A stretch of DNA of 33,911 bases from Flavobacteriaceae bacterium (lineage in GTDB: Bacteria > Bacteroidota > Bacteroidia > Flavobacteriales > Flavobacteriaceae). The position numbers and the translations under genes are program-made. The notes below the pieces were generated by a model. The model was not told the DNA's origin and made no database searches. It worked only from the letters and a program-made list of their open reading frames with translations. This document shows positions 24,549 through 32,742 of this stretch, piece after piece. The stretch covers positions 1 through 33,911 of the forward strand of contig JAKMGK010000056.1 of NCBI GenBank assembly GCA_022424955.1, written 5' to 3'. The first letter of the stretch is position 1. Each line of letters opens with the position of its first letter.

Positions 24549-25241
24549 ATGGGAGGATACTATCTTGTTTTAATTGTTTTTGGTATTGTTAGCTCTGTTG
24601 TTAATAGCACACTTAAGAGAAAATTCAAAAAATATTCTAAAATATCTTTACGCAATGGTCTCTCTGGTAAAGAAATTGCAGAACAAATGTTAATCGATCA
24701 CGGGATTCGTGATGTTAAGGTTGTCTCAACTCCTGGCATGTTGACAGATCATTACAATCCCAAAACAAAAACCGTCAATCTGAGCGAAGGGGTTTATGCA
24801 CAACGCAATGCCTCTGCAGCAGCTGTTGCAGCTCACGAATGTGGGCACGCGGTACAACACAATATTGGCTATGAATGGTTGCAAATGCGTTCTATTTTAG
24901 TCCCCATGGTAAGCGTTGCTTCTAACTTTTCTATGTGGATGATCTTTGGAGGACTTTTTATGGCGCAAGGAACGGCTTTTGGCCAGACGGTTGCGATGAT
25001 AGGCGTTGCCCTTTTTGGCATGGGGACATTATTTAGTTTTATCACTTTGCCTGTGGAGTACGATGCTAGTAATCGTGCTATTGCTTGGTTGAAACGCAAG
25101 AATATGGTGAGTCAACAAGAATTAGCAGGTGCAGAAGATGCCTTAAAATGGGCAGCAAGAACTTATGTCGTTGCGGCTTTGGGATCACTTGCAACCCTTC
25201 TCTATTTCGTTTTACGCATCATGGGGAATAGTAGAGACTAA
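24549..25241 (+). CDS. YugP-like neutral zinc metallopeptidase, membrane bound
   Basis: A 230-residue protein of the Zn_peptidase_2 (YugP) family. The zinc-binding motif HECGH is at residues 96-100, and a candidate third ligand is Glu170 in TLPVEYDASNRA. Hydrophobic segments lie near residues 4-18, 115-137, 145-166 and 205-222, so it is an integral membrane protease. It starts 10 bases after the SemiSWEET gene. Its stop codon overlaps that of the convergent Lrp-type gene in the four bases CTAA. The protein substrate is unknown. Confidence 0.9.
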   Translation: MGGYYLVLIVFGIVSSVVNSTLKRKFKKYSKISLRNGLSGKEIAEQMLIDHGIRDVKVVSTPGMLTDHYNPKTKTVNLSEGVYAQRNASAAAVAAHECGHAVQHNIGYEWLQMRSILVPMVSVASNFSMWMIFGGLFMAQGTAFGQTVAMIGVALFGMGTLFSFITLPVEYDASNRAIAWLKRKNMVSQQELAGAEDALKWAARTYVVAALGSLATLLYFVLRIMGNSRD

Positions 25242-25705
25242 ACCTTGATTTGCCTCGCGATCTGTTGGTCTAAAGAGATAAATGTTTCTGTTCTAGAAAT
25301 CCCGGCTATTTTCTGAATTTGATTATTCAATAGGTTCATTAAATGCTCGTTATCTTTACAGAGTATCTTCACTAAAACACTCCAGTCTCCTGTTGTGTAG
25401 TGACATTCAAGGACTTCATTGATTTTTTGAAGTTGTGCAACTGCAGAAGGATTATTCATGGCTTTATCCAGATATATTCCTACAAAGGCAAGGGTGGTAT
25501 AACCTAATTTTTTGGGATTAATCATAATTTGTGACCCTTGAATTAAACCAGATTTCTCTAATTTTTTTAAGCGTTGATGAACCGCAGCACCAGAAATACC
25601 CACTTGTTTGGACAATAAATTAATGGAGACTCTTGCATCTTTCATCAATTCGTTGAGTAAGATTTTATCAATCCCGTCAATTTGAATAATTTCAGTATCC
25701 TTCAT
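25238..25705 (-). CDS. Lrp/AsnC-family transcriptional regulator
   Basis: A 155-residue regulator. The N-terminal winged helix-turn-helix (DKILLNELMKDARVSINLLS, then SGAAVHQRLKKLEKSGLI) is followed by an AsnC ligand-binding domain (about residues 65-150, with the HYTTGDWSVLVKILCKD stretch). Such proteins sense amino acids or related metabolites and often repress their own gene. It is divergent from a DUF423 gene across 97 bases containing an inverted repeat and -7 boxes for both genes. The controlled genes beyond that are not evident. Confidence 0.95.
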   Translation of the reverse strand: MKDTEIIQIDGIDKILLNELMKDARVSINLLSKQVGISGAAVHQRLKKLEKSGLIQGSQIMINPKKLGYTTLAFVGIYLDKAMNNPSAVAQLQKINEVLECHYTTGDWSVLVKILCKDNEHLMNLLNNQIQKIAGISRTETFISLDQQIARQIKV

Positions 25706-25723
25706 TTTTCAATTAATATTATT

Positions 25724-25749
25724 TATCAAAAATACATAATAAGTTGATA
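25724..25749. promoter_or_regulatory. Inverted repeat in the Lrp/DUF423 divergent region (candidate operator)
   Basis: TATCAA (25724-25729) and TTGATA (25744-25749) are inverted arms 14 bases apart. Their outer flanks (AATTAATATT and TTATTAATT) are also partly symmetric. It overlaps the -7 box of the lrp-type gene (25727-25734), as an autorepression site would. Confidence 0.35.
25727..25734 (-). promoter_or_regulatory. -7 promoter box of the Lrp-type gene
   Basis: TATTTTTG on the minus strand is an exact TAnnTTTG match 21 bases before the ATG. It overlaps one arm of the inverted repeat. Confidence 0.45.
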
Positions 25750-25779
25750 TTATTAATTTATTAATGAATGTATTTGGGC

Positions 25780-25787
25780 TATCTTTG
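25780..25787 (+). promoter_or_regulatory. -7 promoter box of the DUF423 gene
   Basis: TATCTTTG is an exact TAnnTTTG match 15 bases before the ATG at 25803. No TTG lies at a suitable -33 distance. Confidence 0.5.
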
Positions 25788-25802
25788 TGACAAACAACAG
25801 CA

Positions 25803-26195
25803 ATGAAATTAATTACAGCAGCTTTTTTTGGGAGTGTCTTTATGTTTTTAGGAGTAGCGCTAGGGGCGTTAGGCAGTCATGCCCTATCTGGTAAAATCAC
25901 ACAAGAAGCTTTACAAAGTTATATGATCTCTATTCGATATATGCTTTTTCATGGCATAGCCTTGCTTTTTCTGAGTACGTTGTCCTTTATTAAAGAACCG
26001 CAAAAAGAACGTATCGCCTTATTGCTTGTTATAGGGGTATTTGTGTTTTCTGGAAGTATATTACTATTATCCACAAAAGTCGTTCACGGACTAAACGTTA
26101 GCTGGCTAGGTCCTGTTACCCCTATCGGTGGCTTACTCCTTATAGGAGCATGGGCATATGTTAGTTTTCTGCTTGGGAAAGCAATTTTTGCTTAG
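25803..26195 (+). CDS. DUF423-family membrane protein
   Basis: A 130-residue protein with four hydrophobic segments (near 5-25, 42-60, 69-90 and 104-128). GALGSHALSGKI and the later SIRYMLFHGIALLFL are the DUF423 landmarks (usually GAFGAHAL and YQxxHALALL). It is a widespread small inner-membrane protein with no established function. It is divergent from the Lrp-type regulator, which may control it, and its stop overlaps the hemD-like stop in TTAG. Confidence 0.88.
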   Translation: MKLITAAFFGSVFMFLGVALGALGSHALSGKITQEALQSYMISIRYMLFHGIALLFLSTLSFIKEPQKERIALLLVIGVFVFSGSILLLSTKVVHGLNVSWLGPVTPIGGLLLIGAWAYVSFLLGKAIFA

Positions 26196-26941
26196 GCGAG
26201 CTCTTTGATGTATTTCTCAATGGCCATCGTCATTGAGGGAGTGTCGTCTGTTGGTGCCTTGATATCCACACGAAGATTTGCTTCATCTGCCGCTTTCACT
26301 GTAGTGTTGCCATAAGCAGCAATACGGGTAGTATTTTGTTCAAAGTCTGGGAAGTTTTTAAACAAAGATTCAATACCAGAAGGACTAAAGAATACTAAAA
26401 CGTCATAATAAACATCTCTTAAGTCAGAAAGGTCGCTCACAACAGTTTTATAAAGTTGGGCACGCTTCCAGTCAATTTCTAAGCTATCTAAAAAATTGGG
26501 AATAATAGGTTTTAAGATGTCCGATGAAGGTAAAAGAAAACGATCGTCTTTGAATTTTTTGAACATTGCCTCTAGGTCCATCAAGCTTCTTTCTCCCACA
26601 TAAATTTTACGTTTGCGATACACTACATATTTCTGCAAGTAGTAGGCAACTGCTTCAGACTGGCAAAAGTACTTAGTACTATCTGGCACTTTAAATCGCA
26701 TTTCTTCTGCAAGACGGAAAAAATGATCTACAGAGTTTCTGCTTGTCAGAATGATTGAGTCAAAGTCTTTGAAGTCGATTTTTTGTTGGCGTACTTCTTT
26801 TGATTCCACTCCTTCTACGTGAATAAAGGGACGGAAATCTATCGTCAAATTATGCTTTTCTTTGAGTCGTGTGTAAGGAGAGTTTTCGCTATTTGGCTCT
26901 GGTTGCGATACCAGTATTGTTTTAACTTTATTGGCGCTCAT
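26192..26941 (-). CDS. hemD: Uroporphyrinogen-III synthase (HemD-like)
   Basis: A 249-residue protein with the two-lobed layout of HemD, which closes and isomerises hydroxymethylbilane to uroporphyrinogen III in haem synthesis. KVKTILVSQPEPNSENSPY opens the first lobe, DSIILTSRNSVDHFF and DVLVFFSPSGIESLF are the two lobe motifs, and AAYGNTTVKAA is the typical late motif. The family diverges strongly, so the call rests on these motifs. The frame opens further upstream, but the ATG at 26941 overlaps the stop of the DUF4271 gene as ATGA, which decides the start. No other haem gene is nearby. Confidence 0.85.
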   Translation of the reverse strand: MSANKVKTILVSQPEPNSENSPYTRLKEKHNLTIDFRPFIHVEGVESKEVRQQKIDFKDFDSIILTSRNSVDHFFRLAEEMRFKVPDSTKYFCQSEAVAYYLQKYVVYRKRKIYVGERSLMDLEAMFKKFKDDRFLLPSSDILKPIIPNFLDSLEIDWKRAQLYKTVVSDLSDLRDVYYDVLVFFSPSGIESLFKNFPDFEQNTTRIAAYGNTTVKAADEANLRVDIKAPTDDTPSMTMAIEKYIKELA

Positions 26942-27597
26942 AGGCTTAGTTTTAATCCATTGATTAAGAGAATCCAAGGACTCAATTTGAGTGTGCAAAG
27001 ATACAAAATAAAATATAACCAGCCCTGATTTATTGTGATAAACAATTGGTTCACTACAAGTAAGTGGTAAAAGATGTATAAAACTCCAGATATTAAGGCA
27101 AAAGACTCTAAAAAAACTGGGGATAGATTAAAAGTATAGTAGTAAAGGACTAAGCCTATGAAAACAAATATATTTAAACGGAATAAGTAAGTTGACGTCC
27201 TGAATTGATACTGGTTGATAAAATGCTGAAGTTCCAAAAAATAGCTCAATAAGGTCAAAATGATTTGACGCAGGACAATTGTACCACAAATACCAAAGAA
27301 AATAATCACAAAAAGATTAAACTCAAGTAGAGCATATTGATTTTTTGAAAGGTAAAAACAAATAAAAAGGCTAATATTAATTAAGGAAAACAACACAGAT
27401 AAAAGGATAAACCCCTGACTGTAAATGGGTCTTTCTTCATAATTTGTAAAATAAAGGGGGGTATCAATAACCCGTAAAAAAGAAAAAAACTGTAGTTGAT
27501 AGCGCCGTTTGCAAAAAACAAACAACAGGAAATTAGCCATCATTACATAGGTCATCCAATCAGAGTTTCCCGTGGGAATTAATGCCCATTCTTCCAT
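26938..27597 (-). CDS. DUF4271 integral membrane protein
   Basis: A 219-residue protein with about six membrane segments from residue 17 to the end and an unusually high content of Phe, Leu and Tyr. The C-terminal LYFILYLCTLKLSPWILL is the landmark of DUF4271 proteins in Bacteroidota, which commonly precede hemD. Its stop overlaps the hemD start (ATGA), so translation is coupled. Function is unknown. A -7 box-like TATTTTTG ends 4 bases before its ATG. Confidence 0.82.
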   Translation of the reverse strand: MEEWALIPTGNSDWMTYVMMANFLLFVFCKRRYQLQFFSFLRVIDTPLYFTNYEERPIYSQGFILLSVLFSLINISLFICFYLSKNQYALLEFNLFVIIFFGICGTIVLRQIILTLLSYFLELQHFINQYQFRTSTYLFRLNIFVFIGLVLYYYTFNLSPVFLESFALISGVLYIFYHLLVVNQLFITINQGWLYFILYLCTLKLSPWILLINGLKLSL

Positions 27598-27601
27598 AGT
27601 T

Positions 27602-27609
27602 CAAAAATA
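27602..27609 (-). promoter_or_regulatory. -7 promoter box 4 bases before the DUF4271 start codon
   Basis: TATTTTTG on the minus strand is an exact TAnnTTTG match, followed by AACT and the ATG. A transcript would start at or beside the start codon. Confidence 0.45.
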
Positions 27610-27675
27610 CCAAAATTAATTTACTCTCTTATTTTTACAATGGGTTTATGTGCATAAGCATGCGTTTAATTTTCT

Positions 27676-27683
27676 TACTTTTA
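27676..27683 (+). promoter_or_regulatory. -7 box-like element before the glycosyltransferase-pyrC unit
   Basis: TACTTTTA matches TAnnTTTG except for the last base and ends 9 bases before the preferred ATG at 27693. It supports that start, because the longer frame from 27648 would place the box inside the coding sequence. Confidence 0.4.
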
Positions 27684-27692
27684 CACCACTTT

Positions 27693-28415
27693 ATGTCGCA
27701 AACATTAATCATTATACCGACTTATAACGAAATCTACAATATTTCCCCCTTGCTAAAGGAAATCTTTAGTGTATTGCCTGATGTTCATATTCTTTTTGTC
27801 GATGATTCTTCACCCGATGGGACTGCAGATATAATTGCTACTTTTCAAGTGACTTATCCCAAACAAATCTTTCTGGAGGTTCGCCAGGAAAAGGACGGGC
27901 TGGGGAAAGCTTATATTCATGGTTTTCAATGGGCGCTTGCTAGAGATTATGAGAATATATTCGAGATGGATGCAGATTTATCTCACCCAGCAACAGCTTT
28001 GCCACAAATGATTGCAGCCTTAGAAAAAGGAATAGATGTTATTGTTGGGTCGCGTTATCTTTCTGGCGTAAATGTAGTTAACTGGCCTATCATGCGTATT
28101 TTATTGTCCATTGGAGCATCTATCTATGTAAGGCTCATCACTGGACTCCCTATAAAAGATGCCACGGCGGGATTTGTGGGATATAAGGCAACAGCCTTGT
28201 CGAAACTTGATTTAAGTGATTTATCTTTTGTGGGTTATGCTTTTCAAATTGAAATGAAATTTAAATTGTGGAAAAAAGCGTGTACGCTCAAAGAGATCCC
28301 CATTGTTTTTGTCAATCGTCAAAAAGGAGTGTCTAAAATGAATAGTTCCATTATTTGGGAGGCGATATATGGGGTAATTTACCTTAAATTTGAATCCATT
28401 TATAAACGCAAATGA
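27693..28415 (+). CDS. Polyprenol-phosphate mannosyltransferase-like family 2 glycosyltransferase
   Basis: A 240-residue soluble GT2 enzyme of the dolichol/polyprenol-phosphate mannose synthase type. TLIIIPTYNEI opens the nucleotide-sugar fold, DDSSPDGTADI and EMDADLSHP hold the metal- and nucleotide-binding acids, and GSRYLSG and LPIKDATAGFVGYK are typical acceptor-side motifs. Unlike larger relatives it has no C-terminal membrane domain. It would transfer a hexose from a nucleotide sugar to a polyprenyl phosphate. The ATG at 27693 is chosen over 27648 because it gives the family's normal start. Its stop overlaps the pyrC start (ATGA). Confidence 0.9.
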   Translation: MSQTLIIIPTYNEIYNISPLLKEIFSVLPDVHILFVDDSSPDGTADIIATFQVTYPKQIFLEVRQEKDGLGKAYIHGFQWALARDYENIFEMDADLSHPATALPQMIAALEKGIDVIVGSRYLSGVNVVNWPIMRILLSIGASIYVRLITGLPIKDATAGFVGYKATALSKLDLSDLSFVGYAFQIEMKFKLWKKACTLKEIPIVFVNRQKGVSKMNSSIIWEAIYGVIYLKFESIYKRK

Positions 28416-29749
28416 AAAAGATGTTAATCAAGGGTGCGCTTGTTGTGAATGAAGGGGAGACTCAATCATTAGACGTGCGTATTGAAAACGGAAAAATCAC
28501 AAGCCTTCGACCAGCCTTAAGCCTGCAAGAAGACGAAACCCTCGTTGATGCCAGCGGAAAGTATTTACTTCCCGGTCTAATTGATGATCAAGTACATTTT
28601 CGTGAGCCTGGATTAACCCATAAAGCTTGTATTAAAACAGAGTCAAGAGCAGCGGTTGCTGGCGGAATCACTTCTTTTATAGAGATGCCTAACACCAACC
28701 CACAAACGACCACCATTAAAGCCCTAGAAGATAAATTTGACACTGCAAAGAAAGACGCTCTAGCGAATTACTCTTTTATGTTTGGTGGAACAAACGATAA
28801 TTTTGAAGAAGTCGCTCGTTTAGATAAAACCAAAGTAGCTGGCTTAAAACTTTTCTTGGGATCTTCTACCGGAAATATGTTAGTTGATGATGAAGCGATT
28901 TTACGTAAAATATTTTCTTCTACCGATCTAGTCATCTCGGTGCACTGTGAAGATGAGCCTACCATTAAAGCGAATCTCGCCAGTCATATTGCAACATATG
29001 GAGAGGATATTCCCATTGAAAAGCACCCAATTATAAGAAGTCACGAAGCTTGCTATCTCTCTTCTTCAAAAGCCATTGCGTTAGCAAAAGAAACGGGAGC
29101 AAGACTACATGTTTTTCATTTATCTACCGCAAAAGAAACCGAATTGTTTGACAATTCTATTCCACTAGCTGAAAAGAAAATAACGGCTGAGGTCTGCGTG
29201 CATCACCTGTGGTTTAGCGCAGAGGATTATGCCCAAAAAGGCACCCATATTAAATGGAATCCAGCTGTAAAAAATACAAAGGATCGCACTGCTTTATGGA
29301 AAGCCCTTAATGACGATCGCATTGATGTTCTTGCAACAGATCACGCGCCACATACCTTAGCAGAAAAAAGTAATCCATATACGAGTGCTCCCTCTGGCGG
29401 ACCCCTTGTACAACATGCCTTACTCGCCCTGCTAACCGCAGTTGGTCAAGGTAAAATAAGTATAGAAAAGTTAGTGCAAAAGGCCTGTCACAATCCTGCA
29501 ATTTTATTCCAGGTAGAGAATCGCGGCTATATCAAAGAAGGTTTTCAAGCAGATTTAGTTTTAGTCGATTTAGAGAAAAAGACTACGGTAACGAAAGATA
29601 ATTTATTGTATCAATGTGGTTGGTCTCCGTTTGAGGGTACAACATTTGATGCAAGTATTGAGAAAACTTGGGTCAATGGTCAATTGGTTTACGATCAAGG
29701 AGAAATTATTGAGGCTGGAGCTGCAGAACAATTAACCTTTAGTCGATGA
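28412..29749 (+). CDS. pyrC: Dihydroorotase
   Basis: A 445-residue amidohydrolase of the long dihydroorotase type, closing carbamoyl-aspartate to dihydroorotate in pyrimidine synthesis. PGLIDDQVHFREPG (residues 54-67) holds the metal motif, KLFLGSSTGNML (146-157) the carboxylated Lys146, and His178, His236 and Asp310 (ATDHAPH) the remaining ligands. The first ligand, normally His in HxH, is Gln60 here. The rest of the active site is intact and the length normal, so activity is likely. It is translationally coupled by ATGA overlaps to the glycosyltransferase before it and the DUF4296 gene after it. An allantoinase or dihydropyrimidinase role is less likely given EPGLTHK and GTNDN-type motifs. 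Confidence 0.92.
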   Translation: MKKMLIKGALVVNEGETQSLDVRIENGKITSLRPALSLQEDETLVDASGKYLLPGLIDDQVHFREPGLTHKACIKTESRAAVAGGITSFIEMPNTNPQTTTIKALEDKFDTAKKDALANYSFMFGGTNDNFEEVARLDKTKVAGLKLFLGSSTGNMLVDDEAILRKIFSSTDLVISVHCEDEPTIKANLASHIATYGEDIPIEKHPIIRSHEACYLSSSKAIALAKETGARLHVFHLSTAKETELFDNSIPLAEKKITAEVCVHHLWFSAEDYAQKGTHIKWNPAVKNTKDRTALWKALNDDRIDVLATDHAPHTLAEKSNPYTSAPSGGPLVQHALLALLTAVGQGKISIEKLVQKACHNPAILFQVENRGYIKEGFQADLVLVDLEKKTTVTKDNLLYQCGWSPFEGTTFDASIEKTWVNGQLVYDQGEIIEAGAAEQLTFSR

Positions 29750-30399
29750 AAAGATCTTTGATTCTTTTTGTTTTATTGATCGCTTGTGAAGCCAACACAG
29801 CAAATCCACCCCCAGCGATATTGATTCCAGAGGATACCATGGAGCAAATCCTTTATGACATTAACCTGTTAAAAACGATAAAAAATAATCGTTTTGGAGG
29901 AGAGGTTCCTAAAGAGATCCTCAACAATAATTATATCCTTCGGAAATACAATATTGCTGATTCAACATTAAAGCAAAATCAAATCTACTATGCCCAATCC
30001 CCTAAAAGGCTGTCTGCTATGTATAACCGTATTTATCAACGGCTCGAAAAAGTAGAAGACAGTATTGGTGTTTTAGCTAAAAAAGAGCAAGAGGAGTTAG
30101 ATAAGCGCCTTCAAAGAGAAAAAGATCGTGCGGTACAAAAGAGTAGAGACAGTATTTTTGCTTTGATGTTAAAAGACAGTATTGATTTATTAAAATGGAA
30201 GGATGATCTTGGTTTGTTCTCTGGAAAGGATAGTATTTTATTGTTAAAATGCAAAGACAGTTTTCGCGTGATTATAATGAAAGATAGTCTTGACTTGATG
30301 AGTGTTAAAGACAGTTTACTTCTATTGAAAAGAGAAGACAGTCTTAGTAGGTCAAAAGAAAATCAAGCACTTAAACTAGAGGCGACTTTCGAAAATTGA
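29746..30399 (+). CDS. DUF4296 lipoprotein with a C-terminal 9-residue tandem repeat
   Basis: A 217-residue lipoprotein with lipobox LIAC (Cys14). Residues 24-95 match the DUF4296 pattern of Bacteroidota (IPEDTMEQILYDINLLKTI, then YILRKYNIADSTLKQNQIYY and SPKRLSAMY). A charged, probably helical segment follows (96-133). Residues 134-205 form eight tandem units of nine residues with consensus KDSxxLLxx. It overlaps pyrC by ATGA at its start and the convergent epimerase by 24 bases at its end. Function is unknown; the glycosyltransferase-pyrC-DUF4296 order is one I associate with flavobacteria. Confidence 0.85.
   Translation: MKRSLILFVLLIACEANTANPPPAILIPEDTMEQILYDINLLKTIKNNRFGGEVPKEILNNNYILRKYNIADSTLKQNQIYYAQSPKRLSAMYNRIYQRLEKVEDSIGVLAKKEQEELDKRLQREKDRAVQKSRDSIFALMLKDSIDLLKWKDDLGLFSGKDSILLLKCKDSFRVIIMKDSLDLMSVKDSLLLLKREDSLSRSKENQALKLEATFEN
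30145..30360 (+). repeat. Eight tandem 27-base units encoding KDSxxLLxx nonapeptides
   Basis: Units in protein: RDSIFALML, KDSIDLLKW, KDDLGLFSG, KDSILLLKC, KDSFRVIIM, KDSLDLMSV, KDSLLLLKR, EDSLSRSKE. The spacing is nine residues throughout with no slip. At DNA level only the AARGAYAGT part of each unit is well kept, so the repeat is old or maintained at protein level. Confidence 0.9.
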
Positions 30400-31368
30400 A
30401 TCCAAATAAGGGCCTATTTTTCGATAGGAAAAGGAAAGGCTGCTTTCTACTCTACTCCCGTCAATCTCACTTGTATCTACTAAACTTCTGATTAATGCTT
30501 TGCTCAAAAATTTCTTTTTTAGTCCTAATCCACTTACTAAGCTTTCAAAAAACCATACTGTTTTAAGGTAGCTAGAACGCATCACTTTTGAAGGGGCTTT
30601 TTTTTCCATTTTTTGGGCGATAAACTGTGTCATTTTTTGATAAGACCAATTTTCTCCCACAAGAATAAAACGTTCGTTTTCAACAGAGGAATTCATCAAC
30701 GTTTCCATTACCTCGACAACATCTTCTACAGCGACATAGCCAGTTTTTCCAGTAGGGTAAAACGATAAACCTTTTTCAATTTGTTGTACTAATTGTGCTA
30801 GCGGATTTCTGGGCATTCCCTCTCCTAAAATGACACCTGGGTTAACAATTGCAACGGGTATCCCTTCTTGTGAAGCACGCCAAATTTCTAATTCAGCGCC
30901 ATATTTTGAATAGGCATATGGGGTTTTTTCGACGGTGGGATCCCAGGGGGTGTCCTCGTTTATAATTTCAGTTGTTGTTTGACTTCCTAATGCGGCAATA
31001 GAACTTACATAGACCAACTTTTTGATCTTGTGTTCAATGCATAAGTTAGCGATGTAGGTTGTTCCTTGTTGATTGACTTCTTGCAGTTGGTACATTTTGT
31101 AATACGCCATTGAGATATAAGCAGCACAATGATAGACTTGTGTTATCTCTTTAAACGCATCGGTTAAAGCGGGTAAATCACTCAGATCAGCCTGCCTCCA
31201 TTGGATTTTTTTAAATAACGGGCTGGCTCCTTTGGATTGAAAAAATTCTTCTAAAGCTACTTTCTTCTTTTCTCTTCTACACAGGGCAACAATCGTTTCA
31301 TTCTTCTTGAGTAAGTTGAGACAAAGATGCGCTCCCACTAATCCTGTGGCTCCAGTGACTAAAATCAT
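30376..31368 (-). CDS. NAD-dependent epimerase/dehydratase-family protein
   Basis: A 330-residue extended short-chain dehydrogenase. TGATGLVGAHL at residues 5-15 is the NAD(P)-binding GxxGxxG loop. The catalytic Ser lies in VYVSSIAALG (119-128) and the Tyr-Lys pair in YAYSKYG (Tyr151, Lys155). Such proteins modify nucleotide sugars or reduce steroid- or flavonoid-like carbonyls; the C-terminal half does not reveal the substrate. Its 3' end overlaps the convergent DUF4296 gene by 24 bases. A -7 box-like TACTTTTA lies 4 bases before its ATG. Confidence 0.88.
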   Translation of the reverse strand: MILVTGATGLVGAHLCLNLLKKNETIVALCRREKKKVALEEFFQSKGASPLFKKIQWRQADLSDLPALTDAFKEITQVYHCAAYISMAYYKMYQLQEVNQQGTTYIANLCIEHKIKKLVYVSSIAALGSQTTTEIINEDTPWDPTVEKTPYAYSKYGAELEIWRASQEGIPVAIVNPGVILGEGMPRNPLAQLVQQIEKGLSFYPTGKTGYVAVEDVVEVMETLMNSSVENERFILVGENWSYQKMTQFIAQKMEKKAPSKVMRSSYLKTVWFFESLVSGLGLKKKFLSKALIRSLVDTSEIDGSRVESSLSFSYRKIGPYLDSIFESRL

Positions 31369-31372
31369 GCGC

Positions 31373-31380
31373 TAAAAGTA
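31373..31380 (-). promoter_or_regulatory. -7 box-like element 4 bases before the epimerase start codon
   Basis: On the minus strand TACTTTTA (last base differing from TAnnTTTG) is followed by GCGC and the ATG. It is one of four genes here with this exact spacing. Confidence 0.4.
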
Positions 31381-31421
31381 CTGTTTTTTCTGTTTGTCTT
31401 TTTCCATTTAAAGGAGAAATC

Positions 31422-31429
31422 TATCTTTG
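31422..31429 (+). promoter_or_regulatory. -7 promoter box of tyrS
   Basis: TATCTTTG is an exact TAnnTTTG match 17 bases before the tyrS ATG. A TTG 25 bases upstream (31394-31396) is slightly too far for a standard -33 element. Confidence 0.5.
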
Positions 31430-31446
31430 CCCTTTAGCACAGTACT

Positions 31447-32742
31447 ATGAGAAATACGTTCGTCGAAGAACTTGAATGGAGAGGTATGTTACACGACATC
31501 ATGCCCGAGACAGAAAACCACTTAAATCAAGGGCCAACTTCTGCCTATATTGGTTTTGATCCCACCTCAGATTCTCTTCATATAGGGAGTTTAGTGCAGA
31601 TCTTGATTTTAATGCACTTCCAGCGGGCTGGTCATCAGCCCATCGCCCTAGTAGGCGGGGCAACAGGAATGATAGGCGACCCCTCAGGGAAATCAGATGA
31701 GCGCAATTTATTAGACAGTGCTGCTTTAGAAAAAAATGTCGCTGGAATAAAAGCACAGTTAGAACGTTTTTTAGATTTTTCTTCGTCAAATCAAAACCCT
31801 GCAATTCTTGTCAATAACTTTGACTGGATGAAAGATTACTCTTTAATTGATTTTTCACGCGATATTGGAAAACACATTACCGTGAATTATATGATGGCAA
31901 AAGATTCTGTCAAAAAACGCTTGGGGTCAGAGTCTCAAGTAGGAATGTCTTTTACAGAATTTACCTATCAATTATTGCAAGGATATGATTTTTTACACCT
32001 GTATCAAAACTATAATTGCACCCTTCAAATGGGAGGAAGTGACCAGTGGGGGAACATTACTACCGGGACAGAACTCGTGAGAAGAAAAGCGGGTGGGAAA
32101 GCCTATGCCATTACTTGTCCATTGATCACTAAGGCAGACGGAACAAAATTTGGCAAAACAGAAGGCGGTAATATTTGGTTAGATAAAAATAGGACTTCAC
32201 CCTACAAATTTTATCAATATTGGCTTAATGCTTCTGATGCTGATGCAGAAAATTATATCAAAATTTTCACTTTCTTAACTAAGGAAGAAATTGACGCATT
32301 GATAGAAGAGCACAAAGAAACACCTCACTTGCGTTTATTACAAAAGCGCATTGCAGAAGAGGTTACAGTACTTGTGCATTCAAAAGAAGATTTAGCCAAT
32401 GCTCAAAGGGCTTCACAGATTTTATTTGGGAAGTCAACCTCTGAAGATTTAATGCAGTTGGACAATGCCACCTTTTTAGATGTTTTTGACGGTGTGCCAC
32501 AGGCGCAAATGGATAAATCTGCTTTAGCAGATGAGGTCGAAATTATTTCTGCCCTAGCAGGAGAAGGAAAATTGTTGAAATCTAATGGTGAAGCAAGACG
32601 CGCTTTGAAAGAGAATTCTATATCGGTAAATAAGACCAAAGTAAGCGATCAGAAAAAAATCACTGCTAAGGATTTAATTAACGATCGTTATATCTTATTA
32701 CAACGCGGCAAGAAGAGTTATTTTATTTTAGAGTTCGTCTAG
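31447..32742 (+). CDS. tyrS: Tyrosine-tRNA ligase
   Basis: A 431-residue class I synthetase charging tRNA-Tyr. The HIGH-type motif is HIGS (residues 45-48 in [11 protein letters not shown]) and the KMSKS equivalent is KFGKT (234-238). [15 protein letters not shown] binds tyrosine and tRNA. A C-terminal S4 RNA-binding domain (from about 365, with [19 protein letters not shown]) is present. Length is normal for bacterial TyrRS. It is transcribed divergently from the epimerase, and its stop overlaps that of the convergent LuxE-like gene in CTAG. Confidence 0.98.
   Translation: MRNTFVEELEWRGMLHDIMPETENHLNQGPTSAYIGFDPTSDSLHIGSLVQILILMHFQRAGHQPIALVGGATGMIGDPSGKSDERNLLDSAALEKNVAGIKAQLERFLDFSSSNQNPAILVNNFDWMKDYSLIDFSRDIGKHITVNYMMAKDSVKKRLGSESQVGMSFTEFTYQLLQGYDFLHLYQNYNCTLQMGGSDQWGNITTGTELVRRKAGGKAYAITCPLITKADGTKFGKTEGGNIWLDKNRTSPYKFYQYWLNASDADAENYIKIFTFLTKEEIDALIEEHKETPHLRLLQKRIAEEVTVLVHSKEDLANAQRASQILFGKSTSEDLMQLDNATFLDVFDGVPQAQMDKSALADEVEIISALAGEGKLLKSNGEARRALKENSISVNKTKVSDQKKITAKDLINDRYILLQRGKKSYFILEFV

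Noticed and set aside
30145-30360. CRISPR-like or DNA-level repeat array
   Set aside because: The 27-base periodicity is in frame, has no spacers and is conserved mainly at protein level, so it is a coding repeat.
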